Positions 1 to 7,739 of a stretch of DNA of 25,915 bases are shown here, one piece after another. Under the pieces are notes generated by a model. That model searched no databases. It was given only the letters and a program-made list of their open reading frames with translations, and had not been told where the DNA came from. The stretch comes from Hadersleviella sp041745395. GTDB taxonomy: Bacteria > Chloroflexota > Anaerolineae > Promineifilales > Promineifilaceae. Where the stretch lies: contig JBGTIZ010000047.1 in the NCBI GenBank assembly GCA_041745395.1, positions 1 to 25,915 of the forward strand, given 5' to 3'. Position numbers and translations under genes: made by a program. Numbering within the stretch: position 1 is the first letter of the stretch; the number at the start of each line of letters is the position of its first letter.

Positions 1-140
1 AATGACTTTCAGTGCGCTTAAGCGTATTGATAGTGAAAGCTATGGACTTTTAGTCCCTCAGCTTTCAGTCGGTGCGAAAGTCACCGAAGGCACTTTAGTG
101 CCAAACCTATGCACTTGCAGTGCATAGTATTTTAGTCATT
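1..140. repeat. Multi-hairpin intergenic element
   Basis: A run of short hairpins is enclosed by an outer stem, AATGACT at 1-7 pairing with AGTCATT at 134-140. Inside lie a palindrome CGCTTAAGCG (15-24); a two-step hairpin GAAAGC/GCTTTC (35-40/61-66) holding GGACT/AGTCC (44-48/52-56); CGGTG/CACCG (70-74/82-86); GGCACT/AGTGCC with a 2-nt loop (89-94/97-102); and a 9-bp stem CTATGCACT/AGTGCATAG (107-115/119-127). Several tips share an ACTT-AGT core. No coding sense is apparent. It may extend left of the window. It could be a transcript-end structure for an upstream gene or a dispersed repeat unit; the sequence alone does not decide. Confidence 0.7.
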
Positions 141-159
141 ATTCATTGCTAATTATCCC

Positions 160-1197
160 ATGCTTTCTATTCGACATTTGACCAAAACATACGGCAAAAC
201 CATCGCTGTGGATGATGTTTCCCTCGAGATAACGGCGGGGGAAATTGTCTGCCTGCTAGGGCCGTCGGGCTGTGGCAAGACGACGCTTTTGCGCCTGCTG
301 GCGGGGCTGGAAACGGCGGACGCGGGGGAGTTATGGGTGGATGGAGCCGAAATCGGGCGCGTGCCGCCGCATAAGCGGGATTTTGGGCTGATGTTTCAGG
401 ATTATGCGCTTTTTCCGCATAAAAATGTGGGGGATAATGTCGCGTTTGGGCTGAAAATGCACGGCCGTGGACAAGCAGAAACCACCCAGCGCGTGCAAGA
501 AGTGCTAGAGCTGGTGCAACTGGACGGCTACGAAGAACGCACCATTGAGCAACTATCGGGCGGCGAGCGGCAGAGAATCGCCCTAGCGCGGGCGTTGGCC
601 GTTAATCCCCGCTTGCTGATGCTGGATGAGCCGCTGGGGGCGCTTGATCGCGCTCTGCGGGAGCGGCTGATGATTGATTTGCGTCAAATTTTGAGGCGAG
701 TGGGGGTCACGGCCGTGTATGTGACCCATGACCAGACCGAGGCGTATGCTATCTCGGACAAAATTGTGGTTATGAACCACGGCCGTGTGGCGCAAGTGGA
801 TACGCCCGAGCAACTATATGAACAGCCTGCCACGCCCTTTGTGGCTCAGTTTTTGGGGTTTGAAAATGTGGTCACGGGGCAAGTGTTGGCGGGTGAGGCT
901 GGGGAGGTGGACACGGCCGTGGGTCTCATCCAGACCAGCGACCCGCTCCCGCCAGCGGGTGAAACCGTCACCCTGCTTTTGCGCCCCCGTGCCGCTCAAT
1001 TATCCCCAATTGACCATAATTATGTTAAACTGACGGGAACTTTGCAGGCCGTCTCTTTTCGAGGACGATATTACCAAGTGTGGCTGACCATCGGCGAGCA
1101 AAAGCTCATTTTTGACCTGCCCCAGCCGCCTCCCTGTGATCTTGGCGAACAATTGACGCTCGCGCTCTTGCCTGAAAAAGTGCGCCGTCTCGGGTGA
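160..1197 (+). CDS. ABC transporter ATP-binding protein (spermidine/putrescine/iron/thiamine-type family)
   Basis: This is a 345-residue cytoplasmic ATPase that would drive an ABC importer. All motifs are present in order: Walker A GPSGCGKT (about 34-41), Q-loop Gln80, signature LSGGERQ (132-138), Walker B LLMLDEP (152-158) and switch His190. A C-terminal region of about 110 residues fits the TOBE-like regulatory domain of the PotA/FbpC/ThiQ group. The motif FQDYALFPHKNV is typical of that group. No permease or binding-protein gene follows it; partners may lie left of the window. The ATG at 160 has no clear Shine-Dalgarno and sits just after heptad repeats (134-154). The gene holds four CACGGCCGTG sites. 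Substrate cannot be told from sequence, so no symbol is given. Confidence 0.9.
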   Translation: MLSIRHLTKTYGKTIAVDDVSLEITAGEIVCLLGPSGCGKTTLLRLLAGLETADAGELWVDGAEIGRVPPHKRDFGLMFQDYALFPHKNVGDNVAFGLKMHGRGQAETTQRVQEVLELVQLDGYEERTIEQLSGGERQRIALARALAVNPRLLMLDEPLGALDRALRERLMIDLRQILRRVGVTAVYVTHDQTEAYAISDKIVVMNHGRVAQVDTPEQLYEQPATPFVAQFLGFENVVTGQVLAGEAGEVDTAVGLIQTSDPLPPAGETVTLLLRPRAAQLSPIDHNYVKLTGTLQAVSFRGRYYQVWLTIGEQKLIFDLPQPPPCDLGEQLTLALLPEKVRRLG

Positions 1198-1200
1198 GCG

Positions 1201-1232
1201 GTCAGCAAGTCAGTTTGTTAGTTTGTTTCGTT
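1201..1232. repeat. 8-bp-period tandem repeat
   Basis: Directly after the ABC ATPase stop codon, four degenerate 8-bp units follow one another (GTCAGCAA, GTCAGTTT, then two decayed units). It is one of several short-period arrays found in the spacers here. Confidence 0.55.
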
Positions 1233-1260
1233 ATGCTACAACCGGCATCTACCAATCAAT

Positions 1261-1399
1261 AACTTAGCCTACTGAAAAAGCAGGCTCTCGCTAAGATACA
1301 GAGAAGCAAAGAGAAAACTCCTCGAGAAAAACTTTGCGCTCTTCGTGCCTTTGCGAGAGATTCTGACCTTTTTTCAGAGCACTCAGCAACTTAGCCTAC
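1261..1399. repeat. Dispersed inverted-repeat element, copy A, flanked by a 12-bp direct repeat
   Basis: The element core (1272-1377) begins CTGAAAAA and ends with its complement TTTTTCAG (1370-1377). Inside, CTCTCGC (1285-1291) pairs with GCGAGAG (1353-1359), and GCAAAG with CTTTGC. Closely similar sequence recurs at 7641-7732 and, shortened, at 14101-14155. The direct repeat AACTTAGCCTAC lies on both sides (1261-1272 and 1388-1399), as a target duplication might, though decayed copies of the same 12-mer continue to the right of 1399. The rest of the 1198-1441 spacer shows nothing else. Confidence 0.7.
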
Positions 1400-1441
1400 A
1401 ACCTAGCCCACAACCCAGCCCCGTACTTCTATAAAAAAGCG

Positions 1442-3484
1442 ATGGTCATGATTCCATCTCCGCCTACGATTCTGCTTGTGCCTTTGCCCCCGTGGTTCAC
1501 AGGGGAGGATGTGCGCCGTCTGCTGGCGGAGGAAGCGGTGGTTATGCACACGGCCGTGTCTGCGTCCCCCGCCGCCATCACCACCCAGCTCAACCAAACC
1601 CAACCCACGCTCTGTCTCGCCCCCGCCGACCAGCTTCAGCCCGACTGGCCGACCCGCTTTCCCCACACCCAATTCATCGGCCTGCTTGCCCCCCCCAATC
1701 CACTCACCCAACCAATTTCGGGCGTTAATTATCTGCTTGCCCCGCCCACGGCAGAGCAACTGCGCCCCTTTCTAACCTCAGCAAACCTGCACCATCTCGG
1801 CCAAAAATACCAGCGACAGCGCAACGCTCACGAAAAAACAGAAGCATTCCTAAGCCTATACACGGCCGCGTTCAACACCTCCCACAACATCATCATGGTG
1901 CTGGATCGTCAGGCACACATCATTATCGCCAACAAAACATTTTGGGCAGAGCATGAAAGCTTGGGACTGATGGTAAACCAAACCACCCAACGGCTCACCT
2001 GTATCCAGCCAGAAGATAGACCGCGCTGGCGGCAATTGCTGGCGAAGGGGTTTCAGAGTGAGCCGTTTAAGCAAGAGTTTGACCTGAATGAACACACCCT
2101 GGCTTTAGCACTTAATCCGATTACGTCGGCCATTGATGGGGTCACGGCCGTGGCTATTTTTGCCCACGACATCACCAACCGCGAGCGCATCAAACAAGAT
2201 TTGCAAGCCACCAACCACAAACTCCAAGCCTACGTTGAAGAGCTAGCCGCCCTGAATAACATCGCCCGCACCGTCGCCAAAGTGACCGACCTGCAAGCCG
2301 CCCTCGAAATCGTGGCCGAGCTAATGACCAAGCTCTTTCGGGCACGCAACACGGGCATCACCCTTCTCGACGAAACCCGCCAAACCCTGACCGTCGTCGC
2401 CGATTACTCCAGCCATCCGGGCGAACCCAGCCCGCGCGGCCTCGTCATGCCGCTCGAAGGCAACCGCTCTTCATGGCTGGTGGTCAAACAAGAACGCTCC
2501 CTCATCGTAGACAATCCGCAAAACAGTGACCTGACCCAATCCCTGCACGAACTCATGCGCCAGCGGCGCACCACCAGCCTCATGATTGCCCCTCTGCTGG
2601 CGCGGGGCACGGTCATCGGCACCATCGCCGTAGATACCACCGACCCCGAACGCACCTTCACGGCCGAGGAAACGACCCTGCTGGAAACGGTCGCCGTGCA
2701 AATCGCCAACACCATCGAAAACGCCCGCCTCTTCGACGAAGAGCGGCGCATGCGCCAGCAAGCCGAACGGCAAAATCAAGACCTTGACGCCTTTGCCTCG
2801 ACCGTGGCGCACGACCTCAAAAGCCCCATGTCCATCGTGATGGGGTTTGCCGAAATGCTCCGCGACTCGGGCGCGACCATGTCCGCTGACGAGATAGAGA
2901 TGATGGCCGCGCAAATCTTTCTCGGCGGCCGCAAAATGATTTCGATTGTGGAAGAGCTACTCGTCCTCTCCAGCGTCACCCGCGAGGAGATTGCGTTGGA
3001 GCCTATTTCGATGTCGGCCGTGTTGGAGCAGGCCATCTTGCGGCTGGAGGGGTTGCGCCACGCTTACAAAGGGGAAATTATCATGCCCGCCGCCGAATGG
3101 CCGGTCTGTTTGGGGCACGCCACTTGGGTCGAAGAGGTATGGGTCAATTATCTGAGCAATGGCATCAAATATGGGGGACGGCCGTATCGGCTAGAGCTAG
3201 GGTTTGAGCGTTTGCCTGAGCGACAGGTGCGTTTTTGGGTGAGCGATAATGGGCCAGGCGTGCCGCTCGGGCAAGAAGATGAGATTTTTGTCGAATTTAC
3301 GCGCCTCGACCAAGCGCGGGCACAAGGACACGGTTTGGGGCTTTCCATTGTTAAGCGTATCATAGAGAAGCTCGGCGGCTCCGTCGGCGTGACCTGCACT
3401 GAGCCAGCCCCAGCAGAAGAAAACGAACCAGAAAACAACGGCTGTCGCTTCTACTTCACCCTCACCGAATCCGAGGAAGCTTAG
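1442..3484 (+). CDS. Cytoplasmic PAS-GAF sensor histidine kinase
   Basis: A 680-residue kinase without membrane segments. The first ~110 residues look like a decayed receiver domain lacking a clear phospho-Asp pocket. A PAS domain follows (about 135-250, ending IFAHDITNRERI), then a short coiled coil, a GAF domain (about 275-430), a HisKA domain with phospho-acceptor His457 in VAHDLKSP, and a HATPase_c domain with N-box Asn569/Asn573, G1 box DNGPGVP (602-608) and G2 box GHGLGLSIVKR (629-639). It should autophosphorylate in response to a cytoplasmic ligand or redox signal. No response regulator gene is adjacent, so its partner is unknown. The start at 1442 lacks a good ribosome site; ATG 1448 is an alternative. 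rtcB follows after 69 nt on the same strand. Confidence 0.92.
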   Translation: MVMIPSPPTILLVPLPPWFTGEDVRRLLAEEAVVMHTAVSASPAAITTQLNQTQPTLCLAPADQLQPDWPTRFPHTQFIGLLAPPNPLTQPISGVNYLLAPPTAEQLRPFLTSANLHHLGQKYQRQRNAHEKTEAFLSLYTAAFNTSHNIIMVLDRQAHIIIANKTFWAEHESLGLMVNQTTQRLTCIQPEDRPRWRQLLAKGFQSEPFKQEFDLNEHTLALALNPITSAIDGVTAVAIFAHDITNRERIKQDLQATNHKLQAYVEELAALNNIARTVAKVTDLQAALEIVAELMTKLFRARNTGITLLDETRQTLTVVADYSSHPGEPSPRGLVMPLEGNRSSWLVVKQERSLIVDNPQNSDLTQSLHELMRQRRTTSLMIAPLLARGTVIGTIAVDTTDPERTFTAEETTLLETVAVQIANTIENARLFDEERRMRQQAERQNQDLDAFASTVAHDLKSPMSIVMGFAEMLRDSGATMSADEIEMMAAQIFLGGRKMISIVEELLVLSSVTREEIALEPISMSAVLEQAILRLEGLRHAYKGEIIMPAAEWPVCLGHATWVEEVWVNYLSNGIKYGGRPYRLELGFERLPERQVRFWVSDNGPGVPLGQEDEIFVEFTRLDQARAQGHGLGLSIVKRIIEKLGGSVGVTCTEPAPAEENEPENNGCRFYFTLTESEEA

Positions 3485-3498
3485 CCAGTCACCCTTTG

Positions 3499-3565
3499 AA
3501 CCCGTCGCCCATCGCACCTCGCACCTTACACACAAACACATGAAACTTGACACATGAAACCTGAC
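3499..3565. repeat. Heptad-phased tandem repeats spanning the rtcB start
   Basis: The spacer is built of consecutive 7-bp units that drift in sequence: CGCACCT-type units at 3506-3526, then alternating ACATGAA and ACTTGAC/ACCTGAC units at 3538-3565. The rtcB start codon (3554) lies inside one unit. Confidence 0.7.
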
Positions 3566-4783
3566 ACTTCCACTCCCTCCCCCGCCCCCCTCACCGTCTG
3601 GGGTCGTGACCTCATAGACGAAAACTCATTTGAACAAATCAACAACGCCGCCCAGCTTCCCGTCACCCTGCGCGTCGCCCTCATGCCCGATGCCCACATC
3701 GGCTATGGCTTGCCTATCGGCGGTGTGGCCGCGCTAGAAGGAGCCATCGCCCCCTACATGGTCGGCGTAGACATCGGCTGTCGGATGCACGCCACCATTA
3801 TTGACCGCAGTCCCATTCACCTGCGCCAAGCCGAAAAAGAGTATGTGCGCCTCATCGAGCAGAATACTTTTTTTGGGCGCAAAGCCCCGCCCAAAAGCGA
3901 GCGCAACCAGCACCCTATTCTGGATGACTCCCGCTGGCGTGACCTGCCCCACGAACTTCGTGGCCTGCAAGATTTGGCCGCCGAACAGTTAGGCACATCG
4001 GGCGGGGGCAACCATTTTATCGAATGGACAAACCTGACCGTACAGGCAGACAATCCGCTCGGCCTCAGCCTGGGACAATATATTGCCCTCGTGACGCACA
4101 GCGGGTCACGCGGAGTTGGCTTCAAGATTGCCAATCATTTTAGCCAGTTGGCGGAGCAAGTGTGCCATTTTTTGCCGCCAGAATTGCGCAAGTTGGCCTA
4201 CTTTCTGCATGATTCGCATCTTGGGCAGGAATATGAACTGGCGATGGGGTTGGCGGGTGACTTTGCCCGCGCCAACCATGAAGTGATTCACGAACGCATT
4301 CGGCAAGATTTAGGCCAAGATTTGGTGTTGGCAACTCTGCAAAACCATCATAATTTTGCGTGGCGGGTCGAGCGTCCTGACCAGTCACCCGTGTTTATTC
4401 ATCGCAAAGGGGCCACGCCTGCGGAGCGGGATGTGCTGGGTATTATTCCTGGCTCGATGGCGACGCCCGGCTTTTTTGTGCGCGGGCTGGGGGATACGCC
4501 CGATATGGTGCTAGAAAATGCGTCGCTGAACAGCGCGGCGCACGGTTCGGGTCGGGTGTTGGGGCGCAATCAGGCTATCAAAAAGCTGAATAGACGCGCC
4601 ATTCAGAAAAATTTACGCGAAAAAGGGGTCAAGCTCCTTGGCGGTGGTCTCGACGAAGCCCCCGAGGCGTACAAAGATTCGCGCTTAGTCATGGCCGCCC
4701 AAGCGGATTTGGTCGAGGCGTGGGCAGAATTCCAGCCCGTTATCGTGCGGATGGATGAGCCACGCGGGAAAGGCAAAATTTGA
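3554..4783 (+). CDS. rtcB: RtcB-family 3'-phosphate RNA ligase
   Basis: A 409-residue protein, the usual length for RtcB, the GTP- and Mn-dependent ligase that joins 2',3'-cyclic-phosphate or 3'-phosphate RNA ends to 5'-OH ends in tRNA splicing or RNA repair. Recognisable motifs are MPDAHIGYGLPIGG (44-57), the metal site VGVDIGC with Asp73 and Cys76, GGGNHFIEW (150-158, Asn153/His154), HSGSRGVG (182-189), NHHNF (264-268), RKGATPA (284-290), and the guanylated-histidine motif AAHGSGR with His330. All expected key residues appear present. No archease gene is nearby. The ATG at 3554 is embedded in a 7-bp repeat and has no Shine-Dalgarno, but no better in-frame start precedes the conserved core. 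It may be cotranscribed with the kinase upstream. CACGGCCGTG is absent here. Confidence 0.93.
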   Translation: MKPDTSTPSPAPLTVWGRDLIDENSFEQINNAAQLPVTLRVALMPDAHIGYGLPIGGVAALEGAIAPYMVGVDIGCRMHATIIDRSPIHLRQAEKEYVRLIEQNTFFGRKAPPKSERNQHPILDDSRWRDLPHELRGLQDLAAEQLGTSGGGNHFIEWTNLTVQADNPLGLSLGQYIALVTHSGSRGVGFKIANHFSQLAEQVCHFLPPELRKLAYFLHDSHLGQEYELAMGLAGDFARANHEVIHERIRQDLGQDLVLATLQNHHNFAWRVERPDQSPVFIHRKGATPAERDVLGIIPGSMATPGFFVRGLGDTPDMVLENASLNSAAHGSGRVLGRNQAIKKLNRRAIQKNLREKGVKLLGGGLDEAPEAYKDSRLVMAAQADLVEAWAEFQPVIVRMDEPRGKGKI

Positions 4784-4853
4784 GTTAGGTGCGAGGGGCG
4801 ATGTGCGAGGGGCGACGGATTGACCCGCTTACGGCTTACAGCTTACAGCTCTC
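4784..4853. repeat. Heptad-phased tandem repeats between rtcB and the next gene
   Basis: Two unit types follow one another in 7-bp register: GCGAGGG/GCGATGT (4791-4818) and CGCTTAC/GGCTTAC/AGCTTAC (4826-4846). The related GGTGCGA family recurs at 16244-16271 and, inverted, at 3506-3526. Confidence 0.7.
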
Positions 4854-4864
4854 GAGGAACAACT

Positions 4865-5623
4865 ATGGCAAGTAATATGTCGGCCATTGGATTTGTGGCC
4901 AAGACGGCGGATGATTTTGGCAGAATACAGCTACAGGCGGCGCATAACGGCGAGGCGGTTCCCGTCGCGGATGGGTATTATATTCGCTGGCTGTTGGGCA
5001 ATGGGCCAGAGGTGTGGGTGCAGGCAAACGCGCAGAAGGAGATGGTGTGGCTCAATCCCCATTTTAGGGGGGCGACGAGCGTGCGCATAAGCTTGATTTC
5101 CCATATTTTGCGCCCCAATGTGCCGCTCGACGGCGCGTTTTATGGGGTTATCAATCCTGACCCAGATAATTTGGAAAAGGGCACGGTGGATTTGGTTTTT
5201 GACCTGCCAGATGATGCACTACATCGTGATGTGCTAGACCAACTGCCCGTGGTGCGGCAGGTGCAACTGGCGGCGTTTGCCCAGCGGCTGGATGCGTTTG
5301 CGGATGAGGCGGCGTATATGCAGGCGCAGGAGGGAGGGATAGCGTATGCGGTGGAGTCGCTGGTGGCGAGTGGGATGTATGTACAAGCGGGGGAGTTGCC
5401 CGAGGCGCGGGTGTTGTTGTCGGGGCGGGTGCTAGCGGCGGAGCTTTTGGTGAATCCCGCCACGGGTTTGCTGTTTCAGTGGGCGCGGGTGCGCACGCTG
5501 GGGGGGGAGGTGGATGTGGTGGCGGACACGGCCGTGGTTCATGGCCTCATCAAAGTCGGTGGCATCATCAGCGGAGCGTTCTGGATGTCGGGCAAAATAG
5601 AGCCGCTTGGCGAAGATGAATAG
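4865..5623 (+). CDS. Uncharacterised protein
   Basis: I do not recognise this 252-residue protein. It is soluble, acidic, and lacks a signal peptide or membrane segment. The first half (about 30-125) reads as beta-rich, with a pattern of aromatic and hydrophobic strands and a PDPDN turn. The middle (about 130-185) is helical and rich in Ala, Gln and Glu. The last third again looks like strands. The ATG at 4865 is chosen because AGGA lies about 8 nt upstream; a TTG 45 nt earlier would start inside the repeat array. It follows rtcB on the same strand after 81 nt and converges with the next gene. One CACGGCCGTG site lies at 5527. Codon usage matches the neighbours, so it is likely a real gene. 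Confidence 0.75.
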   Translation: MASNMSAIGFVAKTADDFGRIQLQAAHNGEAVPVADGYYIRWLLGNGPEVWVQANAQKEMVWLNPHFRGATSVRISLISHILRPNVPLDGAFYGVINPDPDNLEKGTVDLVFDLPDDALHRDVLDQLPVVRQVQLAAFAQRLDAFADEAAYMQAQEGGIAYAVESLVASGMYVQAGELPEARVLLSGRVLAAELLVNPATGLLFQWARVRTLGGEVDVVADTAVVHGLIKVGGIISGAFWMSGKIEPLGEDE

Positions 5624-5678
5624 CGGGAGCGTTCCTTCGCCAAGTACCGAATTGCTTTCTTGAAATCCAACAGGGTTT

Positions 5679-6890
5679 TTACCCCAGCCGCACATCACTA
5701 CTCGTCAGCCGCTCATTATCCGTTTCCACATTGTGCCACATGGGAATGTGTGCCTCAGTGCCTTTGGCGCGGGCGACCATCGGGGTCGTCGTGGTCGCTT
5801 CCCGCTTGGCAAGGCGGGTTACATAGCGCAACGGGTTATAAGCCGTTTCTGGTTGACTATCGGCGGCAGTCGCTTTTTTGCCCCAAATTTGCATCCACAA
5901 ACCGCCCAATTTTTCCTCAGCCAGCGCGATTTTTGTCTCCCGCGCCAAGCCCAGCGTGCCGCGCACGGGCGTCTCGGTCGCCAGCCCCCACGCTTCCCGC
6001 CAATGCAGGTCGGCACAGGCCAGCGTGACGAGGCCATCGCTTTTTTTGATGAGCAAATCAAACCGTTCGACGTCGGGCACTTCGTGGCGGCCAATAAAGA
6101 AGCCGTGCCCAATATTGACGTTGAGCCAGAAAAACCAGAGGCGCAGGGCATAGTAATAATCGTCAAAGTTGAACAAATCGAGCCGCACGAGGCCGCCGTC
6201 GGTCAGAATAGAGGGGCGGGTGTGGTCAGTGATGTGGGCGATGGGGTGGTCTTGCCAGTAAACGTGCAGGGCGGCGTTGTCTTGGCGGATGGTGAGGGGG
6301 GGCGTGTCCACGGCCGTGTATGTGACCCGCTCCTCTGGCCACCAGCGCGTGTCATACTGTGGCAAATAAGAGCCAGCCGTGGGCGACCAGACGCCCAGCG
6401 CATCCTGTGCCATGCGCGAAACGCCTTCGGTGGGAAAATCAGTCGGACGCAAGAGCGTCACGACCAGCGTGGCGTGGATTTCATCGGGGGTTTCGTCCGC
6501 TACGGCGACAAGGGTAAGCGTATCGCTGGCGGGCAAGGCGGAGCCAAGATGGGTCAGGTTCATGATGATGACCTGAAAGTCGCCGGGCGCGAGCGGGGTC
6601 ACTTCTTCAAATGCTTTGAATTTGTCTTTGGATTTGGCGGGAGGGCCGGCTTCGTGTCCCCCGCCCCAGCTTAGTTCAAAGGTCGCGGACACGGCCGTGG
6701 CCCCATCCTCATAACCACAAAACAGCCCGTCGGGCTGGTCAGCGGGGCGATGGTTCAGCGGCCGAATCCTCAGCGGCGGCAAAGCCGTTTCTGTGCTGAT
6801 GCGCATCCGTAAACTGCGCGTGCCGTGCGGCAAATAAACGAGCGTTCCTGCTTGCGGTGTCGTCTGGTCAAGGCGAAATTCAATGCTCAT
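5679..6890 (-). CDS. Uncharacterised protein
   Basis: A 403-residue soluble protein that I do not recognise. No signal peptide or membrane span is visible. It is rich in Trp and Tyr, with a motif-like stretch FNFDDYYYALRLWFFW (about residues 245-260) followed by GHGFFIGRHEVPDVERFDLLI. The N-terminal half alternates strand-like segments as in a beta-sandwich. The start at 6890 is supported by GAGGA about 8 nt upstream on the coding strand. A long open frame on the opposite strand (5733-6674) is a GC-driven shadow: its translation lacks any recognisable pattern. The gene converges with 4865-5623 and has two CACGGCCGTG sites, both read as Thr-Ala-Val. It could pair functionally with the gene opposite, but nothing in sequence shows this. 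Confidence 0.78.
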   Translation of the reverse strand: MSIEFRLDQTTPQAGTLVYLPHGTRSLRMRISTETALPPLRIRPLNHRPADQPDGLFCGYEDGATAVSATFELSWGGGHEAGPPAKSKDKFKAFEEVTPLAPGDFQVIIMNLTHLGSALPASDTLTLVAVADETPDEIHATLVVTLLRPTDFPTEGVSRMAQDALGVWSPTAGSYLPQYDTRWWPEERVTYTAVDTPPLTIRQDNAALHVYWQDHPIAHITDHTRPSILTDGGLVRLDLFNFDDYYYALRLWFFWLNVNIGHGFFIGRHEVPDVERFDLLIKKSDGLVTLACADLHWREAWGLATETPVRGTLGLARETKIALAEEKLGGLWMQIWGKKATAADSQPETAYNPLRYVTRLAKREATTTTPMVARAKGTEAHIPMWHNVETDNERLTSSDVRLG

Positions 6891-6910
6891 GTGGTTTTCC
6901 TCACTGCGGT

Positions 6911-7006
6911 CGGGACTGGTAAGTGAGGGGATTGTACCAAGAAGCGGGCTGGTTTTCAGGTTGAACGGTCATGTGGCTTTTCTGCCGTTCTACGCGACCA
7001 GTCCCG
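6911..7006. repeat. 10-bp inverted repeat in the spacer
   Basis: CGGGACTGGT (6911-6920) is the exact complement of ACCAGTCCCG (6997-7006), 76 nt apart. The right arm abuts the stop codon of the gene at 7007-7612. The sequence after the 6890 start codon (CATGTGG at 6888) is loosely repeated at 6970. The loop is too long for a standard terminator. Confidence 0.5.
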
Positions 7007-7612
7007 TTATGCTCGCGCCAACGGCTGATAAATCAACATCATATCTACCGTGACATCATACATAAGCGTGGCGGGGGGCAGTCGCCAGAGCCGCCACATC
7101 AAATACAAATCGCCCACCGCCCCACTGGTGTTAAACAAGATGGCCGTAAAGCCAATGAGGTTCAGCAATTCAGAGGGAACGAGCAATAGCGGTAAAAACA
7201 GGGTGTTTAACACCAAGAGAGGAGCCACGGCCGTGGCAAAATTATGCCCCCTCTGCTGAAACTGCCCAAACACGGCCGCGTAAGCCGCCCCCAATTTCCA
7301 CGCAATCCCATACGATACCTTATACCCCAGCCAATGATACACTGCCCCATGCACCAACTCATGCACCCCAATCACGACCACCACTGTTAGCACTATCACC
7401 AGTAGCTCCCCCAAGCCCAAGCTAAACGTCATCTCCCCATGCCACCAAGCTAAAAAGAACATTAACCCCGCTCCCGTCACTACCAGTATCAACACGGACG
7501 CCAGTTGCAATTTTCCCATCGGATATTGAAATCGCTCGGCGGGGGCATACCCCTCTGGTGGTGCGGGAATTTTTGTGGTTTCGTCCACGTCATTATCATT
7601 TTTGATGTTCAT
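7007..7612 (-). CDS. DUF3267-type membrane zinc metalloprotease
   Basis: A 201-residue integral membrane protein. About 35 hydrophilic residues precede hydrophobic segments near 37-55, 68-83, 130-147 and 150-166. The zinc-binding motif HELVH is at 84-88, at the end of a membrane helix (VIGVHELVHG). A later conserved-looking SGAVGDLYL (about 163-171) may supply a third ligand. This arrangement matches the DUF3267 family of putative zincins; substrates are not established. The ATG at 7612 has no obvious Shine-Dalgarno. A second HExxH membrane protease lies 127 nt upstream on the same strand, separated by repeat copy B, so the two may be cotranscribed. Confidence 0.82.
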   Translation of the reverse strand: MNIKNDNDVDETTKIPAPPEGYAPAERFQYPMGKLQLASVLILVVTGAGLMFFLAWWHGEMTFSLGLGELLVIVLTVVVVIGVHELVHGAVYHWLGYKVSYGIAWKLGAAYAAVFGQFQQRGHNFATAVAPLLVLNTLFLPLLLVPSELLNLIGFTAILFNTSGAVGDLYLMWRLWRLPPATLMYDVTVDMMLIYQPLARA

Positions 7613-7640
7613 GGTTACGCATGACTCAGGGATGAGCTTG

Positions 7641-7732
7641 CTGAAAAAAGCAGGCTCTCGCTAAGACGCCAAGCAGTAAAGAAAAAAATCCTCGAGGAAA
7701 ACTTTGTGCTCTTTGTGCCTTTGCGAGAGATT
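7641..7732. repeat. Dispersed inverted-repeat element, copy B
   Basis: It starts CTGAAAAAAGCAGGCTCTCGC and ends with TTTGCGAGAGATT, paralleling copy A at 1272-1361 base by base with few differences. It lacks the terminal TTTTTCAG arm of copy A and shows no direct repeat. It fills the spacer between the two metalloprotease genes. Confidence 0.75.
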
Positions 7733-7739
7733 GGACCTC

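Noticed and set aside
5733..6674. A 313-codon open frame on the + strand
   Set aside because: It lies wholly antisense to the 403-residue gene, has no ribosome site, and its translation has no recognisable pattern; GC-rich codon bias makes such shadows.
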